Origin: Rhizobium sp. CCGE 510 | GTDB taxonomy: Bacteria; Pseudomonadota; Alphaproteobacteria; Rhizobiales; Rhizobiaceae | Assembly (NCBI RefSeq): GCF_000292525.1 | Contig: NZ_AEYF01000048.1 | Coordinates: 1 to 64,000, forward strand | Direction: 5' to 3' | DNA: 64,000 nucleotides | Shown: one piece after another, positions 16,732 to 25,221 of the stretch | Layout: every line of letters starts with the position of its first letter | Position numbering within the stretch: the first letter of the stretch is position 1 | Notes under the pieces: model-generated | What the model saw: the letters and a program-made list of their open reading frames with translations, nothing else | Told to the model about the DNA's origin: nothing | The model's database searches: none | Made by a program: the position numbers and the translations under genes

Positions 16732-17750
16732 CAGTCGTGCAGCGCCGTGACGCGAACGGCGCTCAATCCATCCACGGAGATGATTTCGCCCCGTCCGATA
16801 ACGCGGCCTTGGGCGATGATATCGACGGCGTCCGACAATGGCCTGTCGAGGTTGAACACATAACCCTCGCCGATCGTCTCGAGTGTGCGCAGCGGCAACT
16901 CCAGCCGTCCTGCATCGAAGACCAGCTTGATCGGGATGCTGTCGACAGGCGACGGACGCGGCTCGCCCTGCAATTCCTGATCGACGGTTTCATTTGTCAT
17001 GAAATGCCTCATTGGTCCGGTTGGCGTCGACAGGAGTGGTCCGGTGAGGACCGCGCCTTTGTCCGATCGCATGCAGGTTGCAAGGTAACGTTCACCCGTG
17101 ATCGCGACCACGGTCTCCGGTGCCCCCCCGTCGATGACGATGCCGTCCCCCAACCGCAGGGATTTGATTTCACTGACCGACAGCACGGCATAACCGCGAC
17201 GGATGCTGACCGCCGTCGTCAGGACATTGAGCGTGCGGCGCGGCAGGCGGCTTGCCCAGCCGACCAGGCCGGCAAGGGCGGTTTCATCGAAGCGGCCGCT
17301 CAAGGGCAGGCTCAAGCCGTTCCAGCCGATGTCGAAGCCGAAATTGCCGCTGACATCCGGCTGCGTCTCGGCGCCGATCTGCAGCAGCGACAGGCTCATG
17401 CTGATCCTATTCTCGATTGCCTCGAAAGCCTCGGCGAACAGGTGTTCGAGCACGGCCGCCTTTTCAGACGGCGACAGTTTTTCCCATAGGAGCAGCGGTT
17501 CCAGTCTTTCCGCCAGCAGCCGCAATGCGCCGGCCGACGCAATCAGCATCTGCTCCCGTTCACCGACGCGGCAGAGAATGCCGACCGGATCGGTGGTCCG
17601 CGCGGCTGCGATATCGGGGGCCAGCGGGCGAACGGAAAGCGTCTGCTCCCGGACCGGAATTTGCCAGGCGGCGCGCATCATCGTGCCGGAACTGGAAAAG
17701 AAGTTCCCGGCCATCGATGCGTGGGGCCATGCGGGCGCGGCGACATTCAT
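16731..17750 (-). CDS. rhcQ: RhcQ, T3SS cytoplasmic ring (sorting platform) protein
   Basis: A 339-residue SctQ (YscQ/HrcQ, FliN/FliM-like) protein. The C-terminal 70 residues form a SpoA/FliN domain (IKLVFDAGRLELPLRTLETIGEG, VDIIAQGRVIGRGEIISVDG). A second degenerate SpoA-like segment lies near residue 200 (EIKSLRLGDGIVIDGG). It builds the cytoplasmic sorting platform with NolU and NolV. It is the full-length single-gene version, not split as in some Hrp systems. It overlaps rhcN by 4 bases. Confidence 0.88.
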   Translation of the reverse strand: MNVAAPAWPHASMAGNFFSSSGTMMRAAWQIPVREQTLSVRPLAPDIAAARTTDPVGILCRVGEREQMLIASAGALRLLAERLEPLLLWEKLSPSEKAAVLEHLFAEAFEAIENRISMSLSLLQIGAETQPDVSGNFGFDIGWNGLSLPLSGRFDETALAGLVGWASRLPRRTLNVLTTAVSIRRGYAVLSVSEIKSLRLGDGIVIDGGAPETVVAITGERYLATCMRSDKGAVLTGPLLSTPTGPMRHFMTNETVDQELQGEPRPSPVDSIPIKLVFDAGRLELPLRTLETIGEGYVFNLDRPLSDAVDIIAQGRVIGRGEIISVDGLSAVRVTALHD

Positions 17751-19066
17751 CGGACAAGCTCATCGAGGGCTTCGACGATCGCGCCGAACGGCTGCGGCTT
17801 GCCCTGGCCGTCAAACAGGAAGCGCTGGATGAGGCCGTGTTTGGCGACGGCCTCGTCAACGGCGGCATCGCGCCCCTGGCGATATTCGCCGACGCGGATC
17901 AGCAGTTCCACTTCGTCATAGAGGGCAAGCAGGGCGCGCAGCCTGTCGGCTGCCTGGCGATGGCTCTCGCTCACCACCGCGCTCATCGTCCGGCTTCGGC
18001 TGGCCAGAACATCGATCGCCGGAAAATTGCCCGCCCGGGCAATCTTGTCGGAGAGCACGATATGGCCGTCCAGCAGCGACCTGGTTTCTTCGGCAATCGG
18101 ATCGTCCTGCTCTTCGCCTTCGACGAGGACCGTATAGAAAGCCGTCATCGTGCCGTTTGCGCTGTTGCCGGCGCGCTCGAAGATCTGCGGCAAGACGGCG
18201 AATACGGAAGGCGGAAAGCCGCGCCGCACCGGCGGTTCGCCGGCAGCAAGCCCGACTTCGCGCAAGGCGCGGGCCATGCGGGTGATGCTGTCGATGACGA
18301 GCAGCACATGTTTTCCCTGCTCGCGAAAATATTCGGCGATCGCCGTTGCCGTCATCACCGCCTTGAACCGCTCCAGCGCCGGGCGATCGGATGTGGCGAC
18401 AACCAGCGCCACATTCGAGGGGACGCCTTCCGGCATGTTGCCGGCAACGAATTCGCCGACCTCGCGTCCGCGTTCGCCGACCAGGGCGCAGACGATCACA
18501 TCGGCCTTGTTGTTGGCGACGATCTGGGACACCAGCGTCGACTTGCCGGCGCCAGGCGCGCCGAAAATACCGATGCGCTGGCCCTGGCCGCAGGTCAGCA
18601 ATCCGTCCAGGGCGGCAATCCCCGAGGTAAACGGCTGGCGGATGGGGCGCCGCGACAGAGGATCGACCGGCTGGCCGTAGAGCGGCTGCAGGAAACGCGC
18701 GTCCTCGCCGGCGGGGTTGGCGGAGGGACGCAGGATATTGCCGTGTGCGTCGACGATCGCGCCGAGCAGGAAACTGCCGACGGAGACGGCCGGTTCCCGG
18801 CCGGTCGGGACGATTTCCGTGCGCTGGGAGATGCCGCGGGTTTCGCCGTGAAGCGAGAGAAGCGCCGTCTCGCCGTCGATGCCGACGACATCGGCAAGGC
18901 CGATGCGACCTCGGCCCGGCTCATGCAGTTCACAAAGCTCGCCGATCCTGACCGAGGGGATGAGCGCCCGCACCAGCAGGCCCGAAACACTCTTTACGCG
19001 CCCGCTCTGCGGCCGCACGTCCGTTTGTTCGAGTCTCCGCTCCATCCGAAGCAACGCGTCAACCAT
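17747..19066 (-). CDS. rhcN: RhcN, T3SS ATPase (SctN)
   Basis: A 439-residue ATPase related to F1-beta and FliI that strips chaperones and unfolds substrates. Walker A GAPGAGKST lies near residue 170, Walker B in KHVLLVIDSITRMA, and the downstream ERAGN and RKGRDAAVDEAV-type regions are present (here REGRDAAVDEA as QGRDAAVDEAV). Length and order match the family. The N-terminus overlaps nolV by 8 bases, so nolV-rhcN-rhcQ are coupled. No inactivating change seen. Confidence 0.94.
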   Translation of the reverse strand: MVDALLRMERRLEQTDVRPQSGRVKSVSGLLVRALIPSVRIGELCELHEPGRGRIGLADVVGIDGETALLSLHGETRGISQRTEIVPTGREPAVSVGSFLLGAIVDAHGNILRPSANPAGEDARFLQPLYGQPVDPLSRRPIRQPFTSGIAALDGLLTCGQGQRIGIFGAPGAGKSTLVSQIVANNKADVIVCALVGERGREVGEFVAGNMPEGVPSNVALVVATSDRPALERFKAVMTATAIAEYFREQGKHVLLVIDSITRMARALREVGLAAGEPPVRRGFPPSVFAVLPQIFERAGNSANGTMTAFYTVLVEGEEQDDPIAEETRSLLDGHIVLSDKIARAGNFPAIDVLASRSRTMSAVVSESHRQAADRLRALLALYDEVELLIRVGEYRQGRDAAVDEAVAKHGLIQRFLFDGQGKPQPFGAIVEALDELVR

Positions 19067-19622
19067 GGACGAGGGCCTCGATCACTGTGGCGAGCTGGTC
19101 TTTCAAGCCGATCTGGCTGCGTCCCGCCGACGTCTCCAGAATAATCTCGCCGGCAGACATCAGCGGATCCGTCTCGATAGTGATGCGGTGATCGATATCC
19201 GCAATTGCCCGGGCGATCATGGCGGCATCGTCGGGGGCGACATGCAGGGCGATCTCCTGGGCCTCAGCGGTCTGGGATATGGCGTGGCGGACCAATCGCC
19301 TCGTGCGCTCGTCGGCCTCCATCGATCCGAGGATCAACCCGACCGATTTCAGAACCACCGCCTCGACCCAGCTGTCGAGATTGGCAATTTCCTGTTCGGC
19401 TTTTCCAAGCGAGGCGGCAAGCCGTGTGGCGGCATCGCGAACGCCCTGTTCGAACCCGTCGCGATAGCCGTTTTGGGCGGCCTGCTCGCTGGCGGCGGCA
19501 AGTGTCGCCTGGGATTGGGCGGCGTCCCGGTGGGCAGCCTCCAGAATCTGCGCCGCCTCTCTGATCTGGCCGAAATTCTCCGCCGGAATGATGCGGTCGT
19601 GGCGTGCAAATCCCGAGCTCAT
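19059..19622 (-). CDS. nolV: NolV, T3SS stator/ATPase regulator (SctL)
   Basis: A 187-residue SctL (HrpE/YscL/FliH-like) protein. Residues about 25-90 are Ala/Gln/Glu-rich helix (AHRDAAQSQATLAAASEQAA). The C-terminal half carries the conserved stator domain ending GEIILETSAGRSQIGLKDQL, the family's best landmark. It links RhcN to the cytoplasmic ring. It overlaps both nolU (4 bases) and rhcN (8 bases). Confidence 0.88.
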   Translation of the reverse strand: MSSGFARHDRIIPAENFGQIREAAQILEAAHRDAAQSQATLAAASEQAAQNGYRDGFEQGVRDAATRLAASLGKAEQEIANLDSWVEAVVLKSVGLILGSMEADERTRRLVRHAISQTAEAQEIALHVAPDDAAMIARAIADIDHRITIETDPLMSAGEIILETSAGRSQIGLKDQLATVIEALVHG

Positions 19623-20248
19623 CGTCCGGCGCCTTCCTTCAAGGCGGCGACCTCGTCGACGGCTGCCGCCGCCAGGGCGAGCGCCGGGCCCTTTAGGAGG
19701 GAAGCCGAGCCGTTTTCAGCCATGTCGCGCCAGCCCGCCGACCGCCAAGCCGCCGAGATCCGGTATTCGTCTGCCAGAAGTGCCAGCATCGACCAGCCAT
19801 CGGCCTCGATGACCTGCCTTGCCTGCTCGCTCAACAGAGCGAGCGGCGGCGTTGCCGCGGAAAGATTGATGTGGCCGAGAGCGAATGCGACCGCTTCGTC
19901 GCCGTAGGCGGCCCTGAGCCTCATAAGGGTCGGGCGATCGACCGCGGGGCAGAAGGCTGCGAGATGATAGGCGAGGCCCGCCCGGAGCGCGGCCGTTGCG
20001 CGTCCGTCCGTGGCCATGGAAGTCAGGCGGCGGGCGCCGTCGGCAAACGTGGCGGGATCGCCATGGGCTTCCGCTATCTCAGTGAAAAGCCGCCAATGCA
20101 GCCGCGGCGACAGGGTGGATCCATCGGCAAGGAGCGGCGCGATCCCATCCCATCGAGCGGCCGTCAGCATATCCGCGGAAAGCAGCGCTGCCTTGCGGAT
20201 CCTCGCCGCATTCGAGATCGCCTCGCCGTCCGCACGCGGCGTGCGCAT
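19619..20248 (-). CDS. nolU: NolU, T3SS sorting-platform protein (SctK-like)
   Basis: A 209-residue protein placed between nolT and nolV as in the rhizobial nolBTUV clusters. It is helical and Ala/Leu-rich with no membrane segment, as expected for the cytoplasmic SctK that joins the ring to the platform. Recognisable stretches are LHWRLFTEIAEAHGDPATF and LAYHLAAFCPAVDRPTLMRL. The start at 20248 (MRTPRADGE) is chosen because AAGGAG lies 11 bases upstream, just ahead of the nolT stop. SctK proteins diverge strongly, so the call leans on gene order. Confidence 0.78.
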   Translation of the reverse strand: MRTPRADGEAISNAARIRKAALLSADMLTAARWDGIAPLLADGSTLSPRLHWRLFTEIAEAHGDPATFADGARRLTSMATDGRATAALRAGLAYHLAAFCPAVDRPTLMRLRAAYGDEAVAFALGHINLSAATPPLALLSEQARQVIEADGWSMLALLADEYRISAAWRSAGWRDMAENGSASLLKGPALALAAAAVDEVAALKEGAGR

Positions 20249-20250
20249 GC

Positions 20251-21075
20251 TCAGCGCTCCTTCCGCTGCGGAAACAGCAGCAGCAGGCATGCCCCGATGG
20301 CGAGGATAATGGCGCCGATCACGGCAAGATTGGGGCCTTTGAAAGCCGAGAGAGCGCTTTGCACCATCGAGAATGGCGCTGCGGCGGGTGCCGACGTCAC
20401 CGGTGCCGCCGGGGCGGGCGCTGCCGCCGGAGCCGCCGGCGCACCGACCTCCGACCAGGGACTGACCACCACCGAAACATCTTCGTAAGAGAGATCACGG
20501 ATGCTGTTGACCAGAACGGATCGGCTCTTCATGTCGATCTCGTTGAGATTGGCGCCGGGGCGATATTGCAGCACAGCGGCTGCCCTCGCCTTCTCCTTGA
20601 TGGGCCCGCGGCCGTTCTCCTCCGGCAGCACCACATGCACGCGCGCCGTTGCCACGCCGTCAAGCCCCGAAAGCGTTTCGGCAAGCTGCTGCTCGATGGC
20701 GTAGCTCATCCGGGCTTTCTGTTCGTAAGGCGTCACGAGGAAGCCGTTGCCGGGAAAGAGTTCGGCGACATTTCCGAACGACTGACGCGGCAGCCCGGCG
20801 CCCGCCAGCAACTCGATCGCCCGGGCATGATCGGCTGATTCAGCGGCGATCGCATAGGTCCCGCCCTTTTCGCTCTTCATGGTGACGGAAATGCCGGCGC
20901 GTTCGAGCAGCACCTGGGCATCCAGCGCATCGCGCTGATCGAGCCCCGTGAGCACGTCCTGGCTGCAGGCGGCGAGGAACAGGCAGAGGGCAAGCATTGC
21001 GGCCTTCGGAAGGACTTTGCGCGCGGGCGAAGAGATCGATGATCTCGAAAGGGCCGATGTGATCATGATGTTCAC
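20251..21075 (-). CDS. nolT: NolT, T3SS inner-ring lipoprotein (SctJ)
   Basis: A 274-residue SctJ (YscJ/HrcJ/FliF-like) lipoprotein. A signal sequence ends in the lipobox LAAC near residue 36, then come two ring-building domains (DQRDALDAQVLLERAGISVTM and VARVHVVLPEE-type, here TARVHVVLPEENG). After an Ala/Pro-rich linker a C-terminal membrane segment (AVIGAIILAIGACLLLLF) is followed by QRKER. The GTG start at 21075 overlaps the nolB stop (GTGA); the internal ATG at 21066 is an alternative. Complete. Confidence 0.92.
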   Translation of the reverse strand: MNIMITSALSRSSISSPARKVLPKAAMLALCLFLAACSQDVLTGLDQRDALDAQVLLERAGISVTMKSEKGGTYAIAAESADHARAIELLAGAGLPRQSFGNVAELFPGNGFLVTPYEQKARMSYAIEQQLAETLSGLDGVATARVHVVLPEENGRGPIKEKARAAAVLQYRPGANLNEIDMKSRSVLVNSIRDLSYEDVSVVVSPWSEVGAPAAPAAAPAPAAPVTSAPAAAPFSMVQSALSAFKGPNLAVIGAIILAIGACLLLLFPQRKER

Positions 21076-21548
21076 TGGCCCTGCGTCAGCCGTTTGGATG
21101 ACGACATCACCGACTGGGTGAGCGACGACAGCAGCGTCGTGCCGGTTGCGAATTGCTGTGATTTCTCCAGCCGGTCGATTGATGTCGTGATGTCTTCGAT
21201 CTTCGGGCCGCTCTGATCCTTGTCCGCGGCAAATCGCACCAGCGGCGTCTCCGGCTGGCCGTTTCCGGCCACCGGCATGAAGAAAGCCGACAGCCGGTCG
21301 AGAATGCTGGAGGGCGTGGGATTGCCTTCCGGTGAATAGGAGGGCAGGATGGCGTCGGACTCAGGCGCGATCTTGCGGCCCTGGGAATTGGGAATGGAGG
21401 TGAGTTCGGTTGGCCGAATGCCAGCGAGATCCGCCGGCTGCAGCCCGATCCGCTCCGCCACGATCTCCGAGGTCTTCAGGACATTGCCCGTCGATACGCC
21501 ATCGAAGGGCGGCGTGAAGGCGCGGCCGGAAAGTACTTCTCCACTCAT
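21072..21548 (-). CDS. nolB: NolB, T3SS inner rod protein (SctI-like)
   Basis: A 158-residue protein first in the nolB-T-U-V-rhcN-Q-R-S-T-U series. The N-terminal 100 residues are Pro/Ser-rich and low in complexity. The C-terminal 45 residues form the helix typical of inner rod proteins (DRLEKSQQFATGTTLLSSLT and SVMSSSKRLTQGQ). The rod connects the export pore to the needle. The gene overlaps nolT by 4 bases. Identified mainly by gene order and the C-terminal helix. Confidence 0.78.
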   Translation of the reverse strand: MSGEVLSGRAFTPPFDGVSTGNVLKTSEIVAERIGLQPADLAGIRPTELTSIPNSQGRKIAPESDAILPSYSPEGNPTPSSILDRLSAFFMPVAGNGQPETPLVRFAADKDQSGPKIEDITTSIDRLEKSQQFATGTTLLSSLTQSVMSSSKRLTQGQ

Positions 21549-21598
21549 TGCAATTCCTCAACTCGGTACATGTCAACTGCAAACGATGAACAGGAACG

Positions 21599-21856
21599 CT
21601 ACTCGTCGCTGCCTTCGTCGATCGCCTCCTTGGCGAAATTGAAAAGCGAATTGTTCAGCATCAGGGTGTTGGAAATCATGCCCGGCAGAAATGCGTCCAC
21701 AGCAGCGGAGAGAACCTCGCTCTCGCTGTTCGGATCGACCTTCTTCGTCGTGCTGCCGGTGGTGCCTGTGGAACCCGTCTTATCAGTCGTCAGCTCCACC
21801 GGGAAAGGGTTTGCAGGCGCCAGGTTCAGGTCGGAATTCACTGCATCTACGGCCAT
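21599..21856 (-). CDS. Small T3SS-associated protein, unknown
   Basis: An 85-residue acidic protein between the HrpK-like gene and nolB. The N-terminal half is Thr/Ser/Gly-rich and probably disordered (a TGSTGTTGSTTKK run). The C-terminal half is helical and hydrophobic (LSAAVDAFLPGMISN). No signal peptide or cysteine. The layout of a flexible N-terminus plus a terminal helix fits small secreted T3SS parts such as needle, rod or pilus subunits, making it a rival to the 55-residue protein at 10105 for that role. No known family recognised. Confidence 0.55.
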   Translation of the reverse strand: MAVDAVNSDLNLAPANPFPVELTTDKTGSTGTTGSTTKKVDPNSESEVLSAAVDAFLPGMISNTLMLNNSLFNFAKEAIDEGSDE

Positions 21857-22076
21857 ATGAGCACTTCCATCAAGGAATTATCAAAATGAATGCATGATTT
21901 GATATGGATAAAAAAACGGCTGGTCAATTGTTTAAACTTAACCGATGGTTAATTTCCAGAACGTACAGTCGGCTATGATAAATTTAGCGATCTTTATATT
22001 AAAATGGAACGTTTTATCCATAAAACGCAGCAGATATCCAGATTGCGCATGAAATTTATACTTAAATTTGTTCGAA

Positions 22077-22120
22077 TGTTCACAGGCCCGACCGCCTCTA
22101 CGCCAACGGGCCTGTGAACA
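22077..22120 (-). terminator. Strong inverted repeat downstream of the HrpK-like gene
   Basis: TGTTCACAGGCCCG (22077-22090) and CGGGCCTGTGAACA (22107-22120) are perfect 14-base inverted copies with a 16-base loop. It lies 34 bases past the HrpK-like stop. The AT-rich but T-poor sequence after it makes it a possible terminator or mRNA-protecting hairpin. Confidence 0.6.
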
Positions 22121-22153
22121 CTCAAATATTTGGTGTTGCGAAAGCGTCCCGGA

Positions 22154-24997
22154 TCAGCCCACCGCCGTACCGCGGCGCTTCTCGACATCGGCGGTGATCG
22201 CGTCCCAGTTCTCAGGCGTAAGCTCGCGCTGTTCCGGGTCGCGGGGCGCGGGGGTGACGCCGCCCTTGGCGCCGACGATCGGCCCGGTCTTGGCGTAGAT
22301 GCCGACCGTGTCGTTGACCGTGCGCTTGAGCATGTCGTTCATCATGTCGGTCTGCTTGTGGAAGGCCTTTTCCTGCTTGATGCTCTGGTAGATGGTAAAG
22401 CCTGACCAGGCCGCCCAGGACACTGCGCAAGCAACGGCAAAACCGAGCGAGAAGGCGCCGGAGACCAGGGCAACCGTTGCGCCCGTGCGCCCGAGGAAGG
22501 TGGAGTTCACCAGCATGTTGGCAACGCCTGCAATGCCTTCGATCGCGCCGACCGTGTCCGCTACCGTTCCGATACCCATGAAAATGAGATCGACCGGGTC
22601 GCCCTTGCCGCTCGTGAGCCCTTGCAGGAACTGGTAATATTCCACCGGCAGCCAGGCGACCCCGGCAACGGCGCCGACCGTCGTCCCGGTATTCTTGAAA
22701 AAGGCGGAGAGCACGCTGCGCTGTGCCCGCGCCAGCTCGTCGGAAACGCCGACGAGCGAGCCGATCCCATCCAGCAGCGAAAAATTCGAGGCTTTGATCG
22801 CCGAGCCGAGCGCACTGCCCATATGCGCCAGCGCACCAAGGGCGTGCAGAACGACGATGCCGATGCTGTCCCAGGTCGGGCTCGTCACGTTGAGGCCGGC
22901 ATAGATGGACCGGGAGGCTGTGAGCACCGACATCACGCCGGAAGAGAGCGCCGCCTTGTATTTGACAGGATCGACCCCCGCTGGCACTGCCGTCGCAGTC
23001 TTGTCGATCAGCTTGGCAAGGTCGGCCTTGATGGTTTCGACGCTGCCGCCCGGGCGCATCGTCGCCCAAAGCGCGGTGAAGATCGTCGTGAAATTGGTCT
23101 TGTATTGCGCCATGGCCTCGGCATTGCCCTTGAACAGGGTTTCCGCCAGCGCATCAAGGCTCGGAGCGATGATCTTCTTGATCGCCTCTTCGGCTGTCTT
23201 GCCGTCGACCATGATCGGATCGATCACATCCGTGCCGGGCATCAGCGTCTTCATCAGCCCCGACATGGAAAGTTCCATGTCCTTCAGGCTGGATGTCAGA
23301 TATTCGCTGTCTATATAGGGCAGATCGAGACTTTGGATGGTCTTGCTCCAGCCATTATCCTTGGTGGCGAACATGCGCTCGGCGATCCAGGCGTCGCCGC
23401 CGCTGCCGGCGAAGAAGCGTCCGTCGCCTGAGCCGTTGGCGGCAATGCCCTTGCCGGCAAGCCCGGTGCCGATCATGATCGCCGCCATGACGTCGTTGAA
23501 CGAATAGCTGGCGAGATTGCTGGAGGGCAGCGGCGAGACGCTCTTGTCCCACTCAGCATTGGCCGACATCTTCGAGACAAGGCTGGCGCCCATGACGAGC
23601 CCTTCGAGCGCGGTCTGCACCGCATGGCGGTAGCCCCAGACCTCCTTGCCACCGGGGGCGGGCAGCTGCGAGGTGATGCGCTCCAGATTGCCGGCGAGAT
23701 CGCCGATGCCGATTTCTCCGGCGCCTACCTTGTCGAGCAGCGGACCGAGAAGCGCCTTGACGTCGGCCTTGAACTGATCGCGCACCTCGGGGCTGTCTCC
23801 CCCGTAAAACTGGTTGGCCATCGCCTGGATGGTCGGGTTGAACAGGTGGGTGATGTTGTTGGGAACGGTGCTGCCGAATTCGGAAGCGGCAACCTTTTTC
23901 AAACCGTCGAGGTCGATCTTGAGATCGGGGAACAGGCTGCCGCCGAGCCCGAGCGACTGGTCGAAATCCACAACCGGCAGGATGGAGCCGAGCCCCTTCA
24001 GTTCCCGCTCGGTCTTGTTGCCGGCCAGTCCCATCCGGATCAGGCCATCGAGCGCCGTCGTCGGATCGGAGATCGTCGGCAGCACGTTCTTGTCGAAGAA
24101 TTCGGCATAGGTCTTGTCGGCAATCGCCGAGCGCTGCTTCACGAAATCGTCGGGAAGCACCATGGAATAGAAGCCGAGGGCGGCATTATATTCCTTGAGA
24201 ATGGTGGTGACGTCCTTGCCGGATTTCAGTCCGTCATTCAGCAGGCCGCCATTGACGATGTCGCGCTCAAAGGCATCCTCGACCTTCGTACGCAGGTCCT
24301 TCATCTTCTCGTCACGGGTGATCGTGTCGTTGATGATCTCGAAAGCGTCCTTGTTGGTATCGGCCGGCGCGACGCGATAACCGGAGAAGATCAGCTTGAA
24401 GGCCTTTAGCGCCTTCTCCGTCATCTGCGAGTTGACGTCGGGGTCCGAGCCCAGGATGGCGATCGACTTGTCGAGATCCTTCAGGATCTCCTGGTCGTTG
24501 TAGATGCCGCGCTGGTTGTCGCCGAGGCTGTCCTTGTATTGGCCGAAGGTCGCCTTGGTCTGAAGCAGATCGAGATACATGATCAGTTTCTGCTCGGCGG
24601 TGTAATTCTGAGGGTTTTTGACGACGTCGATGCTCTCGAAGGACTTGTCCTTGTCCTTCAGCCCTTCCATGAAGCCCTGATTGATCTCGCTCATGAAATC
24701 GGAATTGAAAAGGAGATCGATGACCGGCTGGATCGGTGCGGTAGGGCTGGAATCGCCATTCGACGTGGCGGCCTGCGAAACGAACTTCGGGCTACTCGTC
24801 TGCGCCGATGTGGAGGAGAGAATCGTCAGGCCCGCCGTCGTCGTCCCGTCAGAGGTAAAAGGCGATGCCTTCTTGACCGTGGTGCTCGCGGTCTTGCCCT
24901 GGCTTGTCGAATTTTCGGACTTCGGATCGGAATTGGCGTTTAGCCTGAGAAATGAAACCGTATCGATATCCGAAGATGCTGGTGCGATGGATGACAT
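22154..24997 (-). CDS. hrpK: HrpK-like large secreted protein A (putative translocator)
   Basis: A 947-residue protein without signal peptide. The N-terminal 110 residues are Ser/Thr-rich, as in type III substrates. The middle is mostly helical and charged. Residues about 735-890 are Gly/Ala-rich with several hydrophobic stretches (FFKNTGTTVGAVAGVAWLP, GATVALVSGAFSLGFAVACA), compatible with membrane insertion. The overall plan resembles HrpK1, a translocator of Pseudomonas Hrp systems. Residues about 487-570 are encoded by a 252-base block nearly identical to part of protein B, but at a different place in the chain. It lies upstream of the nol operon on the same strand. Function inferred. Confidence 0.6.
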   Translation of the reverse strand: MSSIAPASSDIDTVSFLRLNANSDPKSENSTSQGKTASTTVKKASPFTSDGTTTAGLTILSSTSAQTSSPKFVSQAATSNGDSSPTAPIQPVIDLLFNSDFMSEINQGFMEGLKDKDKSFESIDVVKNPQNYTAEQKLIMYLDLLQTKATFGQYKDSLGDNQRGIYNDQEILKDLDKSIAILGSDPDVNSQMTEKALKAFKLIFSGYRVAPADTNKDAFEIINDTITRDEKMKDLRTKVEDAFERDIVNGGLLNDGLKSGKDVTTILKEYNAALGFYSMVLPDDFVKQRSAIADKTYAEFFDKNVLPTISDPTTALDGLIRMGLAGNKTERELKGLGSILPVVDFDQSLGLGGSLFPDLKIDLDGLKKVAASEFGSTVPNNITHLFNPTIQAMANQFYGGDSPEVRDQFKADVKALLGPLLDKVGAGEIGIGDLAGNLERITSQLPAPGGKEVWGYRHAVQTALEGLVMGASLVSKMSANAEWDKSVSPLPSSNLASYSFNDVMAAIMIGTGLAGKGIAANGSGDGRFFAGSGGDAWIAERMFATKDNGWSKTIQSLDLPYIDSEYLTSSLKDMELSMSGLMKTLMPGTDVIDPIMVDGKTAEEAIKKIIAPSLDALAETLFKGNAEAMAQYKTNFTTIFTALWATMRPGGSVETIKADLAKLIDKTATAVPAGVDPVKYKAALSSGVMSVLTASRSIYAGLNVTSPTWDSIGIVVLHALGALAHMGSALGSAIKASNFSLLDGIGSLVGVSDELARAQRSVLSAFFKNTGTTVGAVAGVAWLPVEYYQFLQGLTSGKGDPVDLIFMGIGTVADTVGAIEGIAGVANMLVNSTFLGRTGATVALVSGAFSLGFAVACAVSWAAWSGFTIYQSIKQEKAFHKQTDMMNDMLKRTVNDTVGIYAKTGPIVGAKGGVTPAPRDPEQRELTPENWDAITADVEKRRGTAVG
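23287..23538 (-). repeat. Shared module of HrpK-like genes, copy A
   Basis: A 252-base block that matches 26931-27182 with five mismatches by eye. It encodes residues about 487-570 of protein A. Flanking sequence on both sides is unrelated except for a separate 28-base match (23901-23928) that abuts the other copy. Confidence 0.93.
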
Positions 24998-25221
24998 GCG
25001 TTCCCTTTGATTTTCTTGTCCGCTTTTCGAGGATGAGGTCGTTTACCTCACGTTAGGCATAAGATCGACCTTTGCGCGATAATTCAAGCCCGATCGCAAC
25101 ATCGCGGTTGCATAAATGCAGCAACCTCGCGCGGGGAAATTAAATCACATTTTTACCAGGCTCGCAGGGCATTTCCCAGGCTTTTCCGGGGTGGCGGTCA
25201 TCGTTGCCGCCGACTATGCCT

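Noticed and set aside
17417..19144. Long plus-strand open frame of 575 codons opposite rhcQ/rhcN
   Set aside because: It is the antisense of two well-supported T3SS genes; no family motif, high Arg/Asp/Gly typical of GC-rich shadow frames.
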